Translations under genes and position numbers: made by a program
Part shown: positions 1 through 7,139 of the stretch, in pieces
Layout of the letters: every line of letters begins with the position of its first letter
How positions within the stretch are numbered: the stretch's first letter is position 1
Origin: an uncultured Actinomyces sp.
GTDB lineage: Bacteria > Actinomycetota > Actinomycetes > Actinomycetales > Actinomycetaceae
Reading direction: 5' to 3'
DNA length: 64,000 nucleotides
Assembly: GCA_938028585.1 (NCBI GenBank)
Contig: CALIZH010000054.1
Location: 1 to 64,000, forward strand
Notes under the pieces: generated by a model
Told to the model about the DNA's origin: nothing
The model's database searches: none
The model's input: the letters and a program-made list of their open reading frames with translations, nothing else

Positions 1-54
1 ATCGGGATCGATGCCCTTCATGGGCTGGGAAATGACTGCGTACTTGGTGGACAT
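1..54 (-). CDS. Partial hypothetical protein, N-terminus only
   Basis: An ATG at 54 on the minus strand is preceded by a purine-rich ribosome binding site (AAAAAAGGAG, 7 nt before the start). The 18 visible codons read MSTKYAVISQPMKGIDPD and run off the left edge. Too little is visible to assign a family. The tRNA-Tyr gene lies upstream of it on the same strand. Confidence 0.6.
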   Translation of the reverse strand, partial: MSTKYAVISQPMKGIDPD

Positions 55-118
55 TGTGGTCTCCTTTTTTGGGGGGTATGCGTTGTTTTTACACATGTCA
101 CGGGTGTGTGATGCGTAG

Positions 119-205
119 TGGGCCAGGCAGGACTCGAACCTGCGGTGTGTCGTTAACTGTGACCGATTTACAGTCGGCTCCCTTCGCCGCTCGGGGCACT
201 GACCC
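119..205 (-). tRNA. tRNA-Tyr (GTA)
   Basis: Class II tRNA with a long variable arm. The 7-bp acceptor stem pairs GGGTCAG with CTGGCCC (one G-U). The anticodon loop CTGTAAA gives anticodon GTA, the T arm carries GGTTCGAGTCC, and the discriminator is A. CCA is not encoded. Confidence 0.95.
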
Positions 206-347
206 TTTTATCCCCCTTTTTTGGGAGGGGGATATAGACTATGGCCACCATACGGGGGTGATAATAAACGTATGGTGGCCTTTGGCTGGAAGCAATAATC
301 AGCCGCGAGTAGTCACCCGCAATACAAGTGTGCTTGTTCTTGTATCG

Positions 348-421
348 TCGGAATGGCGGGATTCGAACCCGCGACCCCCTGCTCCCAAAGCAGGTGCGCT
401 ACCAAGCTGCGCCACATTCCG
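348..421 (-). tRNA. tRNA-Pro (TGG)
   Basis: Cloverleaf with acceptor CGGAATG/CATTCCG, D arm GCGCAGCTTGGTAGCGC, anticodon stem CCTGC/GCAGG with loop TTTGGGA (anticodon TGG) and T arm GGGTTCGAATCCC. Discriminator A; CCA is not encoded. Confidence 0.95.
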
Positions 422-443
422 TGCTGTTGTATGTTGTGTTGCA

Positions 444-501
444 GGTTTGCTCTCCAGGCTCCAGATCACCTCTGTTAGTAGATAGGCCCGAAGAGCAAAC
501 C
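444..501 (-). other. Structured intergenic element between tRNA genes
   Basis: A perfect 10-bp inverted repeat (GGTTTGCTCT/AGAGCAAACC at 444-453 and 492-501) closes a 38-nt loop just upstream of tRNA-Pro. The ~360-nt stretch 422-780 has no convincing gene; a TTG-started ORF with a Shine-Dalgarno-like sequence runs through the tRNA and was rejected. It may be a leader hairpin or small RNA. Confidence 0.35.
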
Positions 502-689
502 AGATGCGGTAAGTCATTAGAAAGGTGATTTCCAACGGTTCCGCTACCGTCCTCAAGATTATCTCCTTGGACGGGGTTATGTGGGGGATGCTGTTCTGCT
601 ATCTATCATCGTAGTAGAACTTGACCAACAGAAACTCACACACAAACGCCCAATGGCGCAATTGTTGGTCCTCGGAGTGCTACCCCGTA

Positions 690-776
690 CGTGATCCCCG
701 ATCACGGTGTCCGGCGCATCCGCTTGATCAGAGCGGCGAGAAACTATGTCTCAATCATCCAGCATTGCCCGGACAC
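690..776 (-). other. Nested inverted repeats, possible structured RNA
   Basis: Three nested or adjacent stems occur here: CGTGATC/GATCACG (690-706), GTGTCCGG/CCGGACAC (707-714 with 769-776), and inside the latter CCGCT/AGCGG (719-735). The overall shape is cruciform, but there is no T arm, so it is not a tRNA. It lies directly downstream of tRNA-Leu on the minus strand and may be a processing or termination structure or an unknown small RNA. Confidence 0.3.
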
Positions 777-780
777 ATGG

Positions 781-867
781 TGGTCCCCTCGGTGGGATTC
801 GAACCCACACGCTCTTCTGAGCACTTGATTTTGAATCAAGCGTGTCTGCCAGTTTCACCACAAGGGG
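781..867 (-). tRNA. tRNA-Leu (CAA)
   Basis: Class II tRNA: acceptor CCCCTTG/CGAGGGG, anticodon stem CTTGA/TCAAG with loop TTCAAAA (anticodon CAA), a long variable arm, and T arm GGGTTCGAATCCC. Discriminator A followed by an encoded CCA (781-783). Confidence 0.95.
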
Positions 868-1001
868 TTAGTGGTTGGAAAGTTAAGTACAGTACCAGTG
901 TACATTACCTCCCCCGGTACATCTGTGATGTACAAGGGGTACACACAAATATACACAGGGGAGGCAACATGAATTGGCTGACTGACTGTCTGGGCTGTCA
1001 G

Positions 1002-1265
1002 TTATCGGTGAGCAGGGTAAATGGGGATGTACGTGGCAATAGCCCGACGACCCATGTTGATCTGCTCGACCAGATCCTCAGCGAGAGACTCATCAGTCCA
1101 GTGGCCACCGTCAGGGCTGATCCAGTGACGCTGACACTTCATGTACTGACGGTCCTCATGAGTCACCTGTTCAGTTGGGCCGACAGTGATGATCAGCGTT
1201 CCTACTGGGAGAGAACTCAGATCGGTTTCACCGTTTCTATCGAGAAACGCAACAGTAGTAGACAT
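1002..1265 (-). CDS. Hypothetical protein, 87 aa
   Basis: Start chosen at the ATG giving MSTTVAFLDRNGE because GGGAGGGG lies 8 nt upstream; a longer reading from 1283 would bury this ribosome binding site. It is a small soluble protein with a C-terminal segment rich in acidic and aromatic residues. No family recognised. It sits directly downstream of lsr2 (22 nt), so the two are probably co-transcribed. A short stem (ACTGAC/GTCAGT, about 980-1003) follows the stop and may end the transcript. Confidence 0.7.
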   Translation of the reverse strand: MSTTVAFLDRNGETDLSSLPVGTLIITVGPTEQVTHEDRQYMKCQRHWISPDGGHWTDESLAEDLVEQINMGRRAIATYIPIYPAHR

Positions 1266-1287
1266 GTGTCGTGCCCCTCCCATCTTG

Positions 1288-1671
1288 TCAGTTCTCGGAG
1301 TTCTCAGTGCTCTCGGCAGTGGGCGCAGCGTGCGCAGCCTCGTAGGCAGCGATGGTGTCCTGACCCAGCTGGCCTCGCTTGGAGACGGTCACACCGTTCT
1401 CTAGCGCCCAGGTGCGGATCTCGGCGTTCTTTTGCCGCTTGGCGCGAGCAGCTTCGCTGGAGCTGCGCGGCTTGCGCTTGTTGGCCGGTCCACGGCGAGC
1501 ACGGCGAGCGTGTTCGATGTAAGGCGCGAGAGCCTTGTTGAACTCGTCTGCATGCTGCTCAGAAAGATCGATGATGTAGTTCTTACCGCCCACGTTGAAC
1601 TCAATGGTGGTGGTAGCAGGCGAACCGTCGATGTCATCGACGAGCTGAACGTCCGTAATTTCCTTGCGCAT
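1288..1671 (-). CDS. lsr2: Lsr2-family nucleoid-associated protein
   Basis: Lsr2 is the actinobacterial functional analogue of H-NS: it bridges DNA and silences AT-rich foreign genes. The 127-aa product has the expected two-domain build. Residues 1-55 match the dimerisation domain (VQLVDDIDGSPA, then an EFNVGGKNYIIDLSEQ strand pair). A basic linker (residues 55-80) leads to a C-terminal DNA-binding domain with a WALENGVTVSKRGQLG core. The AT-hook-like loop is R99-G100-Q101 rather than the usual RGR. Start at MRKEITD is supported by AGGAG 7 nt upstream. Element-borne copies of such proteins often lower the transcriptional cost of the element in its host; that role here is inference. Confidence 0.9.
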   Translation of the reverse strand: MRKEITDVQLVDDIDGSPATTTIEFNVGGKNYIIDLSEQHADEFNKALAPYIEHARRARRGPANKRKPRSSSEAARAKRQKNAEIRTWALENGVTVSKRGQLGQDTIAAYEAAHAAPTAESTENSEN

Positions 1672-1708
1672 TGTTTTCTCCTGTTTCTCTTTCTGTTGTT
1701 CTTGAAAA

Positions 1709-1750
1709 GAGAGAGGCTCCAGAGAGTATTGCATATCCAGAGCCTCTCTC
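1709..1750 (-). terminator. Rho-independent terminator after the surface-protein gene
   Basis: An 11-bp perfect stem (GAGAGAGGCTC/GAGCCTCTCTC, 1709-1719 with 1740-1750) with a 20-nt loop is followed on the minus strand by TCTTTTC. It separates the sortase-anchored protein gene from lsr2. Confidence 0.75.
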
Positions 1751-1788
1751 CTTGTTCCTATGTCACAGCTACTGACTCACGTCAGTCG

Positions 1789-3492
1789 TCAGTTGTTGTT
1801 CTGACGACGACGCAGCAGAAGCGCAATGCCACCAGCCGTGACGAGGGCAGTAGCACCCGCGATCATCAGTCCCATGTCGCTGGCACCGGTCTGAGCCAGA
1901 CCCGTGATAGCACCCTTGTGCTCAGTCGTGCTGTTACCCGGCTTGTCCGGGGTAGACGGAGCAGGTGGGGTCTGCTTAGAGGGCTGAGAGGGGGTTTCCT
2001 TGGGAGCCGGGGTCTCCTTGGGGGTCTCCTTAGGCTCAGGCTTCTCAGCGGGCTTCTCGGGTTTGGGCTTCTCGGGAGTCGGCGCAGGCGGAGTCACGCT
2101 GGGCCCAGAAGGCTTGGGATCCGGCGTAGGAGCAGGGTCCGTAGGCTCCGAGGGCTTCGAAGGTTCCGGCTTGGGCTTCTCAGGCGTGGACGGCTGAGAC
2201 GGCTCAGGCTCAGGAGTGGGCGCAGGCGGCGTTACCGGGGGAACGCTGGGCTCCGGCGTGGGCTTCGGATCAGGGTTAGGAGTCGGCTGCTCCGGGGTCG
2301 GCTTGGGATCCGGCTTCGGGGTGTCCGGGGTCGGATCTGGCGTAGGAGCAGGCTTCTCGGGTTCCGGGGTGACAGGAGGCGTAGACGGCTCCGGCTCAGG
2401 AGTGGGCGCAGGCGTCGGAGTCACCGGCTTCTCGTCCTCGCCAGTCTCGGCACCGGACGAGCCCTTGGCTCGCCAAGTGACCGTGGTGGTGACTTCCTTG
2501 TTGTTGACCGTCGCCTTGTTCGTCATCTCCTTCTCGGAGGTGACAACCTCAACGCGGATGCGAGCCATGTGGTCACCCGACAGCTCGCTGGGGAGCGTGA
2601 AGGTAGCAGACTTGCCGTCTGCGCTCTTCGTGACCTTAGGCTTGGTGACTCCGATGTTGTTCCAGTCGATGGGGTTGGCCCAGTCACCGTGATCAACAGG
2701 TGTGACGTGGATACCGCCCTGGAACGTGGCATCATCACGGGTTTCCGTGATGGTGATGGTCTGGCCAGGCTGGCCCTGGGCCTGAATCCAGCAGCCGAAC
2801 TTGTTGAGGCCCTCGGCAGTACGACCGTCCGCCCAGCAGAACTTGTTGTCGCCAGGGGTGACAGGCTCACCGACGACACCCTTGCCCAAGCCGACGGTGT
2901 ACTTCGTACCGTCGACGACGACGTTGGTCGTGGTCTTGCCGATGCTGGACTTGTTCAGCGTGGCTTCGAGCTTGACGAAGCCATTCTTGAGCGACCCATT
3001 GCCGCCAAGAGTCTGGGCGATGTCCTCGGTGACGACACAGTTGAATGCGCCGTTCTCGGCGGTGCACTTACCGATCTTCTTCTCAGAGCCATCCAAGGCG
3101 GTGGCCTTGAGATCGACACTGTTGAATCCGTTGGGCACCTGGAGGCCGTCCCCGAGGCCCACAGAGAAGGTGGCACCCTTCTCGACCTTATCACCCGCGT
3201 AATCGACGCGGATGTCCAAAGTGGCGTTGACGGAGTACTTGTCTCCGTAACGGCCCTTAACATCGGTCTTGACGATCTTGATGCCGCCCGTGGCGGTGGA
3301 CGCACCGGGCTCGGTGCCGACGATGCCGTTGTTGCCGTCAGCAGATGCCGAGTTGGCGTCAGTGTTGTTGGCTGCGCCGTTGGTGTCCGTGGTAGCGGCC
3401 TGAGCAGCCATAGGGGCTGCAAACAGAAGCGTGGTAGCGACCACAAGGGTCAGCCCGGACTTTCGCTTCTTGAAAATCTTGTTGAGATTCAT
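1789..3492 (-). CDS. Sortase-anchored (LAQTG) surface protein with Pro-rich stalk
   Basis: A 567-aa secreted, wall-anchored protein. Residues 1-33 form a signal peptide (basic MNLNKIFKKRK, hydrophobic core, cleavage near AAQAA). A globular region of about 280 residues rich in Ser/Thr/Val beta-strand sequence follows. A long low-complexity stalk of PEPxPTP/PDPKPTPEP repeats spans about 345-525. The end has the cell-wall sorting signal LAQTG (from residue 532), a hydrophobic helix and an RRRQNNN tail. LAQTG is a sortase substrate form common in Actinobacteria. The start has AAGGAAG upstream, and the leader carries a hairpin (CTGGGGATGA/TCATCCCCAG, 3520-3544). It could promote cell contact during mating or colonisation, but the globular domain was not recognised. 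Confidence 0.85.
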   Translation of the reverse strand: MNLNKIFKKRKSGLTLVVATTLLFAAPMAAQAATTDTNGAANNTDANSASADGNNGIVGTEPGASTATGGIKIVKTDVKGRYGDKYSVNATLDIRVDYAGDKVEKGATFSVGLGDGLQVPNGFNSVDLKATALDGSEKKIGKCTAENGAFNCVVTEDIAQTLGGNGSLKNGFVKLEATLNKSSIGKTTTNVVVDGTKYTVGLGKGVVGEPVTPGDNKFCWADGRTAEGLNKFGCWIQAQGQPGQTITITETRDDATFQGGIHVTPVDHGDWANPIDWNNIGVTKPKVTKSADGKSATFTLPSELSGDHMARIRVEVVTSEKEMTNKATVNNKEVTTTVTWRAKGSSGAETGEDEKPVTPTPAPTPEPEPSTPPVTPEPEKPAPTPDPTPDTPKPDPKPTPEQPTPNPDPKPTPEPSVPPVTPPAPTPEPEPSQPSTPEKPKPEPSKPSEPTDPAPTPDPKPSGPSVTPPAPTPEKPKPEKPAEKPEPKETPKETPAPKETPSQPSKQTPPAPSTPDKPGNSTTEHKGAITGLAQTGASDMGLMIAGATALVTAGGIALLLRRRQNNN

Positions 3493-3519
3493 TGGGTAAC
3501 TCTTCCTTTCGTGAAGGGT

Positions 3520-3610
3520 GTGCTGGGGATGATGGGTTCATCCCCAGAGAAGATCTCTGCGCATCTGTGATGCGTGGGAGAACATTCTGATCTCAGTTTA
3601 CTTGATAACT
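3520..3610 (-). other. Hairpins in the surface-protein leader region
   Basis: Three short stems lie between 3520 and 3610: CTGGGGATGA/TCATCCCCAG, GCATC/GATGC near 3560, and CTCAGTT/AACTGAG near 3590-3610. The last probably terminates the upstream gene ending at 3633; the first lies about 30 nt before the surface-protein start and could influence translation. Confidence 0.35.
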
Positions 3611-3632
3611 GAGGATATTGGGTGATGTACGG

Positions 3633-3992
3633 CTAGACAAAGAACGTGCAATTTCCCTTGAATGTTTGTACGAGAACGTCACGGATATGTTCTGTTGGTG
3701 CATCTTCGGGTATCTCACACTTGATGACGATCGTGCGGTTGTACCGTAACGAGGCATCAAAGACGTACGAGATGGTCCCACGCAGTCGCTTGGGCGTGAC
3801 GTTACAGTTCTTGGTGAGCACCGAGTACACAGCGAGAGCCTTGCTTTCGATCTCGTCGCTGGACATGCGTGAGAGGTCCTTATCTGAGTACTCGTCGGGG
3901 GAGAAATCAGGTGGAATTGGGGCGGGGAGTTCAACGCGCATTCTGATGTAGCGACGTGGTTTGAAACGTTTGATGAGATTGATGAGAGACAT
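3633..3992 (-). CDS. Hypothetical protein, 119 aa
   Basis: Starts MSLINLIKRFKPRRY with AGGATC upstream. A basic N-terminus is followed by a mixed alpha/beta region with two probable beta segments (GTISYVFDASL and RTIVIKCEI) and a hydrophobic C-terminus (GNCTFFV). No family recognised. Base composition here is more AT-rich than in the transfer region. Confidence 0.65.
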   Translation of the reverse strand: MSLINLIKRFKPRRYIRMRVELPAPIPPDFSPDEYSDKDLSRMSSDEIESKALAVYSVLTKNCNVTPKRLRGTISYVFDASLRYNRTIVIKCEIPEDAPTEHIRDVLVQTFKGNCTFFV

Positions 3993-4029
3993 GATGATCC
4001 TATCTGTTGTATCTACTGTCTTGTTGCGT

Positions 4030-4464
4030 TTAAGAGAATAGCCTAAGAAGGATATACATCAATGGAGGAATGCCGATTATTGCACCGATGAGACCGATGA
4101 GAATGAAGAGATTCTTTTCATCATTGGTAGCTTTAGATTTTTTATGGCGCAGAAGGTAGATATATTCATTCTTGCGCTGTTTGTACTCGCTGTACGCTGA
4201 CGTATAGGGATTATAGTTACTTTTACTTGACCAGTGGGCTGCACCCATGTATCGCCAATAGCGCATACGTTCTTCGTTTTCGTATGTGGGATTGGCGCGG
4301 TATTCCTTTTCGTATGCATCCGCTAGATCGTATGCAATACCTTCAAGTCTGCTGATGGCAGGGATTGTCCGGTTGATGTAGACCTCTCGCTGTTGGCGTT
4401 CATACGCTTTGAGCAAATCGTCGATGCTGTTAGTTTCTGGTGGGTATCCACACATTGTGCACAT
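4030..4464 (-). CDS. Hypothetical tail-anchored membrane protein
   Basis: A 144-aa product. It begins MCTMCGYPPE, a CxxC pair that could bind metal, followed by a long charged, Tyr-rich helical region with many Glu and Arg residues (about 15-115). It ends in a single hydrophobic segment (FILIGLIGAIIGIPPLMYILL, about 120-140) with a very short tail, so it is likely tail-anchored with its N-terminus in the cytoplasm. No family recognised. GGAG lies 5-6 nt before the ATG. Confidence 0.65.
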   Translation of the reverse strand: MCTMCGYPPETNSIDDLLKAYERQQREVYINRTIPAISRLEGIAYDLADAYEKEYRANPTYENEERMRYWRYMGAAHWSSKSNYNPYTSAYSEYKQRKNEYIYLLRHKKSKATNDEKNLFILIGLIGAIIGIPPLMYILLRLFS

Positions 4465-4491
4465 GAGTGTCTCCTTTATTTATGACATGAG

Positions 4492-4540
4492 ACATACATT
4501 GCTGCACAGGCCAATAGATGGACTGTGCAGCAATGTATGT
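4492..4540. terminator. Long perfect hairpin
   Basis: An 18-bp perfect inverted repeat (4492-4509 with 4523-4540) with a 13-nt loop directly follows the NADAR gene stop on the minus strand. There is no clear U-run on either side, so it is either a U-less actinobacterial-type terminator or a protein-binding cruciform. Confidence 0.55.
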
Positions 4541-4553
4541 TCTCTCGCTACGG

Positions 4554-4961
4554 TCAGGCAATCAGACTGTTTCGGACTTCTTGCAGAATCTGGCCCAAGT
4601 GGTTGGAGCCAATGCCTCGGCATTTACCCCAATAGGTATCACCCCAATGGTTGTCTTCAGCAATGGGTTCGGTGACTGCGATCAGGCGATCACGTAGGGC
4701 CGGGTTCTGAGCAAACTTAGCCCACACAATTCGCTTCATTGCTTCCAGCCTGTGGGCGTTCCACTCACGCGCATCAATAGGCACACGCCGATTGAGGCGC
4801 TTGGCCTCAAGAGGTGTGATGTCGCCTGTAAACAGATGTGCGTGCTGGATGCTTTTCTGTTCTTGGAACGTGGCTTCTGCGCTCTCATACCGGGGTCCAT
4901 CAATTTCAATCGGGCTCGGATAGAAATTGGACAGAAAATAAAACTTGCCTCGGAACTGCAT
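4554..4961 (-). CDS. NADAR/YbiA-like N-glycosidase
   Basis: A 135-aa protein of the NADAR (DUF1768) family. Members cleave N-glycosidic bonds of riboflavin intermediates (YbiA) or remove ADP-ribose from modified nucleobases (DarT-associated NADAR). Visible signatures are the N-terminal FLSNFYPSPI segment, the YESAEATFQEQKS helix near residues 30-43, and the C-terminal HWGDTYWGKCRGIGSNHLG block, all typical of the family. The chosen start MQFRGKFYF gives normal family length; a longer reading upstream to 5030 lacks a ribosome binding site. On a mobile element such an enzyme could counter ADP-ribosylating defences, which is inference. Neighbours are unrelated small genes. Confidence 0.85.
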   Translation of the reverse strand: MQFRGKFYFLSNFYPSPIEIDGPRYESAEATFQEQKSIQHAHLFTGDITPLEAKRLNRRVPIDAREWNAHRLEAMKRIVWAKFAQNPALRDRLIAVTEPIAEDNHWGDTYWGKCRGIGSNHLGQILQEVRNSLIA

Positions 4962-5109
4962 GGTGTGTTCTTTCTGTTGTCCCTGGGGATTCGTTCTAAT
5001 ATTCCAAGAACAGAACCGATGCAATAACATTACATAGCAAAGTTCGCCCCTACCAATAGCAATGGTACGTGCTACAGGTAGAGGCGGACTGTTACTAAGA
5101 GATCAGCGA

Positions 5110-5409
5110 TCAGAGATCGTTCAGCGAGTACTCTCGACCAGAGCGGATGCGCATGATCTCGAAATCAGCCACGTTGCTCACAGTGCGGCAACCGGCCTTG
5201 TGCAGGCGGTTGTAGCGATCGATGTAGTCGTTGACGAGATCGACCGTGGCGGTGAAGCCGACAGGCTCAGCGTCGGGGTTGCGAAGCTCAAGGATGTCGG
5301 TGAGGATCTTCGCCTCAAGCAGATCCTTCATGATGGTTGTGTCGGTGATTTCGTAACGATCGTATCCGAGGAAGTTGTTGAATTCGATGTTGTTGTGTCG
5401 GAAAGTCAT
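5110..5409 (-). CDS. Hypothetical protein, 99 aa
   Basis: Begins MTFRHNNIEFNNFLGYDRYEIT with AAGGAACCC upstream. Predicted small alpha/beta protein, acidic overall, with no membrane segment and no recognised family. An imperfect inverted repeat (about 5040-5093, AGTTCGCCCCTAC with GTAGAGGCGGACT) follows its stop and probably ends the transcript. Confidence 0.7.
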   Translation of the reverse strand: MTFRHNNIEFNNFLGYDRYEITDTTIMKDLLEAKILTDILELRNPDAEPVGFTATVDLVNDYIDRYNRLHKAGCRTVSNVADFEIMRIRSGREYSLNDL

Positions 5410-5452
5410 GTGGGTTCCTTCTTTTGTTGGTTGTTGTTGTTGTTATGGGGTG

Positions 5453-5959
5453 TTACTTCTTTTTGCGTGAGTTCTTTTTGGTTGTGCGCGATGTTGCCTC
5501 AACTTGCTTCTTTTGTTCTAGTAGATATAGAACGACTTCAAGTGTCGATGTTGGCTTGAAATTATGTGCAAGATTGAGGAAAATGTCCCCATGTTTGATG
5601 AAAGGTGTAGTTGGGATACGCACCAGGTCTTTTGCACTATTGAGACGTTTGAGAATCTTATTGTATTCGTCGATGTTGTCATCAATTGTTTGGGGTGCTG
5701 TAATCTCTGCTCGCGATGCCTTCTTCTCATAGGGGTTGTGACCATTGATGAAAGCGATGACATCCCGCTTCGCATAGGGCGGGATGTGATCATCGATGTT
5801 GATATAGAATAGCTCGTCGTTTGTTTTGAGGAAAGCATATTCTGTATCGGCTACATCAACATGAAGGATGTGACCAGGCTGCATCTTTGTGAGAACAACA
5901 TCAAGGAGTTCTGCGTGTTCGACAAAATTGACAGCGTTAACGTCGATCGTCATATCCAT
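5453..5959 (-). CDS. Hypothetical protein, paralogue of the 8464-8952 product
   Basis: A 168-aa product starting MDMTIDVNAVNF with AAAGGAG upstream. It aligns by eye along most of its length with the product of 8464-8952: both open with an IDxxNxxxVxxxxxLxxVLxK segment, then HILHVD/HIVHVE, a FINGHNPYE/FVQGKNPKYE block, and a GDIFLNL/GFFIDLGNDL block near the end. No known family was recognised. The C-terminus is strongly basic (TTKKNSRKKK), unlike the paralogue. Probably soluble and cytoplasmic. Confidence 0.75.
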   Translation of the reverse strand: MDMTIDVNAVNFVEHAELLDVVLTKMQPGHILHVDVADTEYAFLKTNDELFYINIDDHIPPYAKRDVIAFINGHNPYEKKASRAEITAPQTIDDNIDEYNKILKRLNSAKDLVRIPTTPFIKHGDIFLNLAHNFKPTSTLEVVLYLLEQKKQVEATSRTTKKNSRKKK

Positions 5960-5975
5960 GCTCTGCTCCTTTCTT

Positions 5976-6149
5976 TTAGTTTGCCATTGATAACATGAAG
6001 AACATAACCATCGCCATTGCACTAAAAATAGCACCTGCGATGCTGAATGCAGCAGATGTGTATTTTCCTTCTGCAATTTCTCCAGGGATCATTACCAAGT
6101 CAACAATGAGTATGATAAGCATCGCGATTCCCCATAACGTGTTGCTCAT
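5976..6149 (-). CDS. Small two-helix membrane protein, 57 aa
   Basis: A short gene reading MSNTLWGIAMLIILIVDLVM with AAAGG upstream of the ATG. It has two hydrophobic segments (about residues 5-20 and 33-55) around a short charged loop (PGEIAEGKYTS). It ends 17 nt before the next gene downstream on the same strand. It resembles the other small membrane proteins at 6175-6390 and 9146-9376 in size and topology only. Function unknown. Confidence 0.65.
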   Translation of the reverse strand: MSNTLWGIAMLIILIVDLVMIPGEIAEGKYTSAAFSIAGAIFSAMAMVMFFMLSMAN

Positions 6150-6174
6150 GTTGTAACCTTTCTGTTTTTCTTTG

Positions 6175-6390
6175 TTAGATCAATGCCGCAATGTCAATCA
6201 TGATGATGACGAGGAAGAAGCTCATGAGAACGGAGCTGCTGATGAGAAATGCGATATGGCGTTTGCGGTGTGTGGGTTGCGCTGTTGCCATGTTGCGTGG
6301 CAGTGCCATAAGAGTGACAAACAGCAACACCGTGAGTACGAATCCTGCGACGTGAGCAGGGGTGATGGATGCGATGTCAGTGATGTTCAT
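6175..6390 (-). CDS. Small membrane protein, 71 aa
   Basis: Start chosen at MNITDIASITPAHV, whose ATG follows the upstream gene's stop with a single base between (TGACATG), implying translational coupling. Two hydrophobic segments (about 12-30 and 45-70) flank a basic loop (PTHRKRH). No family recognised. Confidence 0.65.
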   Translation of the reverse strand: MNITDIASITPAHVAGFVLTVLLFVTLMALPRNMATAQPTHRKRHIAFLISSSVLMSFFLVIIMIDIAALI

Positions 6391-6391
6391 G

Positions 6392-6616
6392 TCAGACCCA
6401 GATGAGCCATGCTTCTGGTTTTGCATTGATGCGCTTCAGCATCCATGCGTCATCGTGCGCGCATTCGATGTTGTTGCTATCGATCCAGAGGTTGAATCCG
6501 TCACAATATGTCTTCATGTATCGATTGCCCTCGCTGTCTTCGACAACGGCACCGATCGAAAGACGGTTAAACGGCGTGATGAGCGTACTGAAGATAACAG
6601 GTGGGTGAATAGACAT
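6392..6616 (-). CDS. Hypothetical protein, 74 aa
   Basis: Starts MSIHPPVIFSTL with AAAGGACAC upstream. It has a compact beta-rich pattern (IGAVVEDSEGNRYMKTYCDG) reminiscent of small barrel folds, then a helix with several Trp residues (EAWLIWV). It is coupled to the membrane protein gene immediately downstream. No family recognised. Confidence 0.65.
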   Translation of the reverse strand: MSIHPPVIFSTLITPFNRLSIGAVVEDSEGNRYMKTYCDGFNLWIDSNNIECAHDDAWMLKRINAKPEAWLIWV

Positions 6617-6652
6617 GTGTGTCCTTTCTTGTGAGTTGTTGATGCGATGTGT

Positions 6653-6728
<76 letters not shown>

Positions 6729-6732
6729 TGCG

Positions 6733-6817
6733 TCCCCTCGGTGGGATTCGAACCCACATACCCGTGATGAGTACTGGAACCTAAATCCAGCGCGTCTGCC
6801 TGTTTCGCCACGAGGGG
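6733..6817 (-). tRNA. tRNA-Leu (TAG)
   Basis: Class II tRNA: acceptor CCCCTCG/CGAGGGG, anticodon stem CTGGA/TCCAG with loop TTTAGGT (anticodon TAG), a long variable arm, and T arm GGGTTCGAATCCC. Discriminator A, no CCA. Only 4 nt separate it from tRNA-Lys, so they are likely co-transcribed. Confidence 0.95.
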
Positions 6818-6821
6818 TGGT

Positions 6822-6866
6822 GTCCCCTAGATTGACTCTAGGGGACAGTGCTGATGTGTCAGCACT
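6822..6866 (-). terminator. Twin hairpins at the 3' end of the 6859-7053 gene
   Basis: Two perfect stems in tandem: AGTGCTGA/TCAGCACT (6847-6854 with 6859-6866), which includes the stop codon, and GTCCCCTAGA/TCTAGGGGAC (6822-6831 with 6837-6846). They separate the protein gene from the tRNA pair. No U-run. Confidence 0.55.
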
Positions 6867-7053
6867 CTGTCAATTCGAGGAAGAATTCCTTGTTTTCGAT
6901 GAGGCTGATCAGCTCATCGAGGATCTTGATGTTCTCGTTCAGAGCGTCAGTGGGGATCTGGGGATTGTTGGCCTTCTTCTCGCTCTCCAGCTGATCACGC
7001 AACAGCTTCATACTGCGCATGATGAGGGCTTCCTGCTTGTCGCTAAGTTCCAT
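6859..7053 (-). CDS. Hypothetical helical protein, 64 aa
   Basis: Start at MELSDKQEALIM has AAAAGAG upstream. The sequence is almost entirely amphipathic helix (MKLLRDQLESEKKA, then ENIKILDELISLIENKE), suggesting a small helical hairpin or coiled-coil dimer. No family recognised. Confidence 0.65.
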   Translation of the reverse strand: MELSDKQEALIMRSMKLLRDQLESEKKANNPQIPTDALNENIKILDELISLIENKEFFLELTEC

Positions 7054-7095
7054 GGGTGTCTCTTTTCTGTATGGGGTTGATTGTGTGGATGTGAT

Positions 7096-7125
7096 GGAAC
7101 GGCGGTGGATAACCACCGCCGTTCC
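7096..7125. terminator. Perfect GC-rich hairpin
   Basis: A 13-bp perfect stem (GGAACGGCGGTGG/CCACCGCCGTTCC) with an ATAA loop lies 14 nt after the stop of the 7140-7613 gene. There is no U-run. Confidence 0.6.
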
Positions 7126-7139
7126 AGGGATGTCACAGA

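Noticed and set aside
299..556. 85-aa TTG-started ORF with AAGGAG-like sequence
   Set aside because: It runs through the tRNA-Pro gene, and its C-terminal half is simply the translated tRNA.
690..776. tRNA-Ile pseudogene (7-nt loop CTGATCA with GAT)
   Set aside because: There is no T arm and no plausible D arm; the resemblance is limited to one hairpin.
1432..3570. 712-aa plus-strand ORF opposite the surface protein
   Set aside because: Its Gly/Arg/Leu-rich low-complexity sequence mirrors the Pro-rich stalk of the minus-strand gene; the minus strand has the signal peptide, sorting signal and ribosome binding site.
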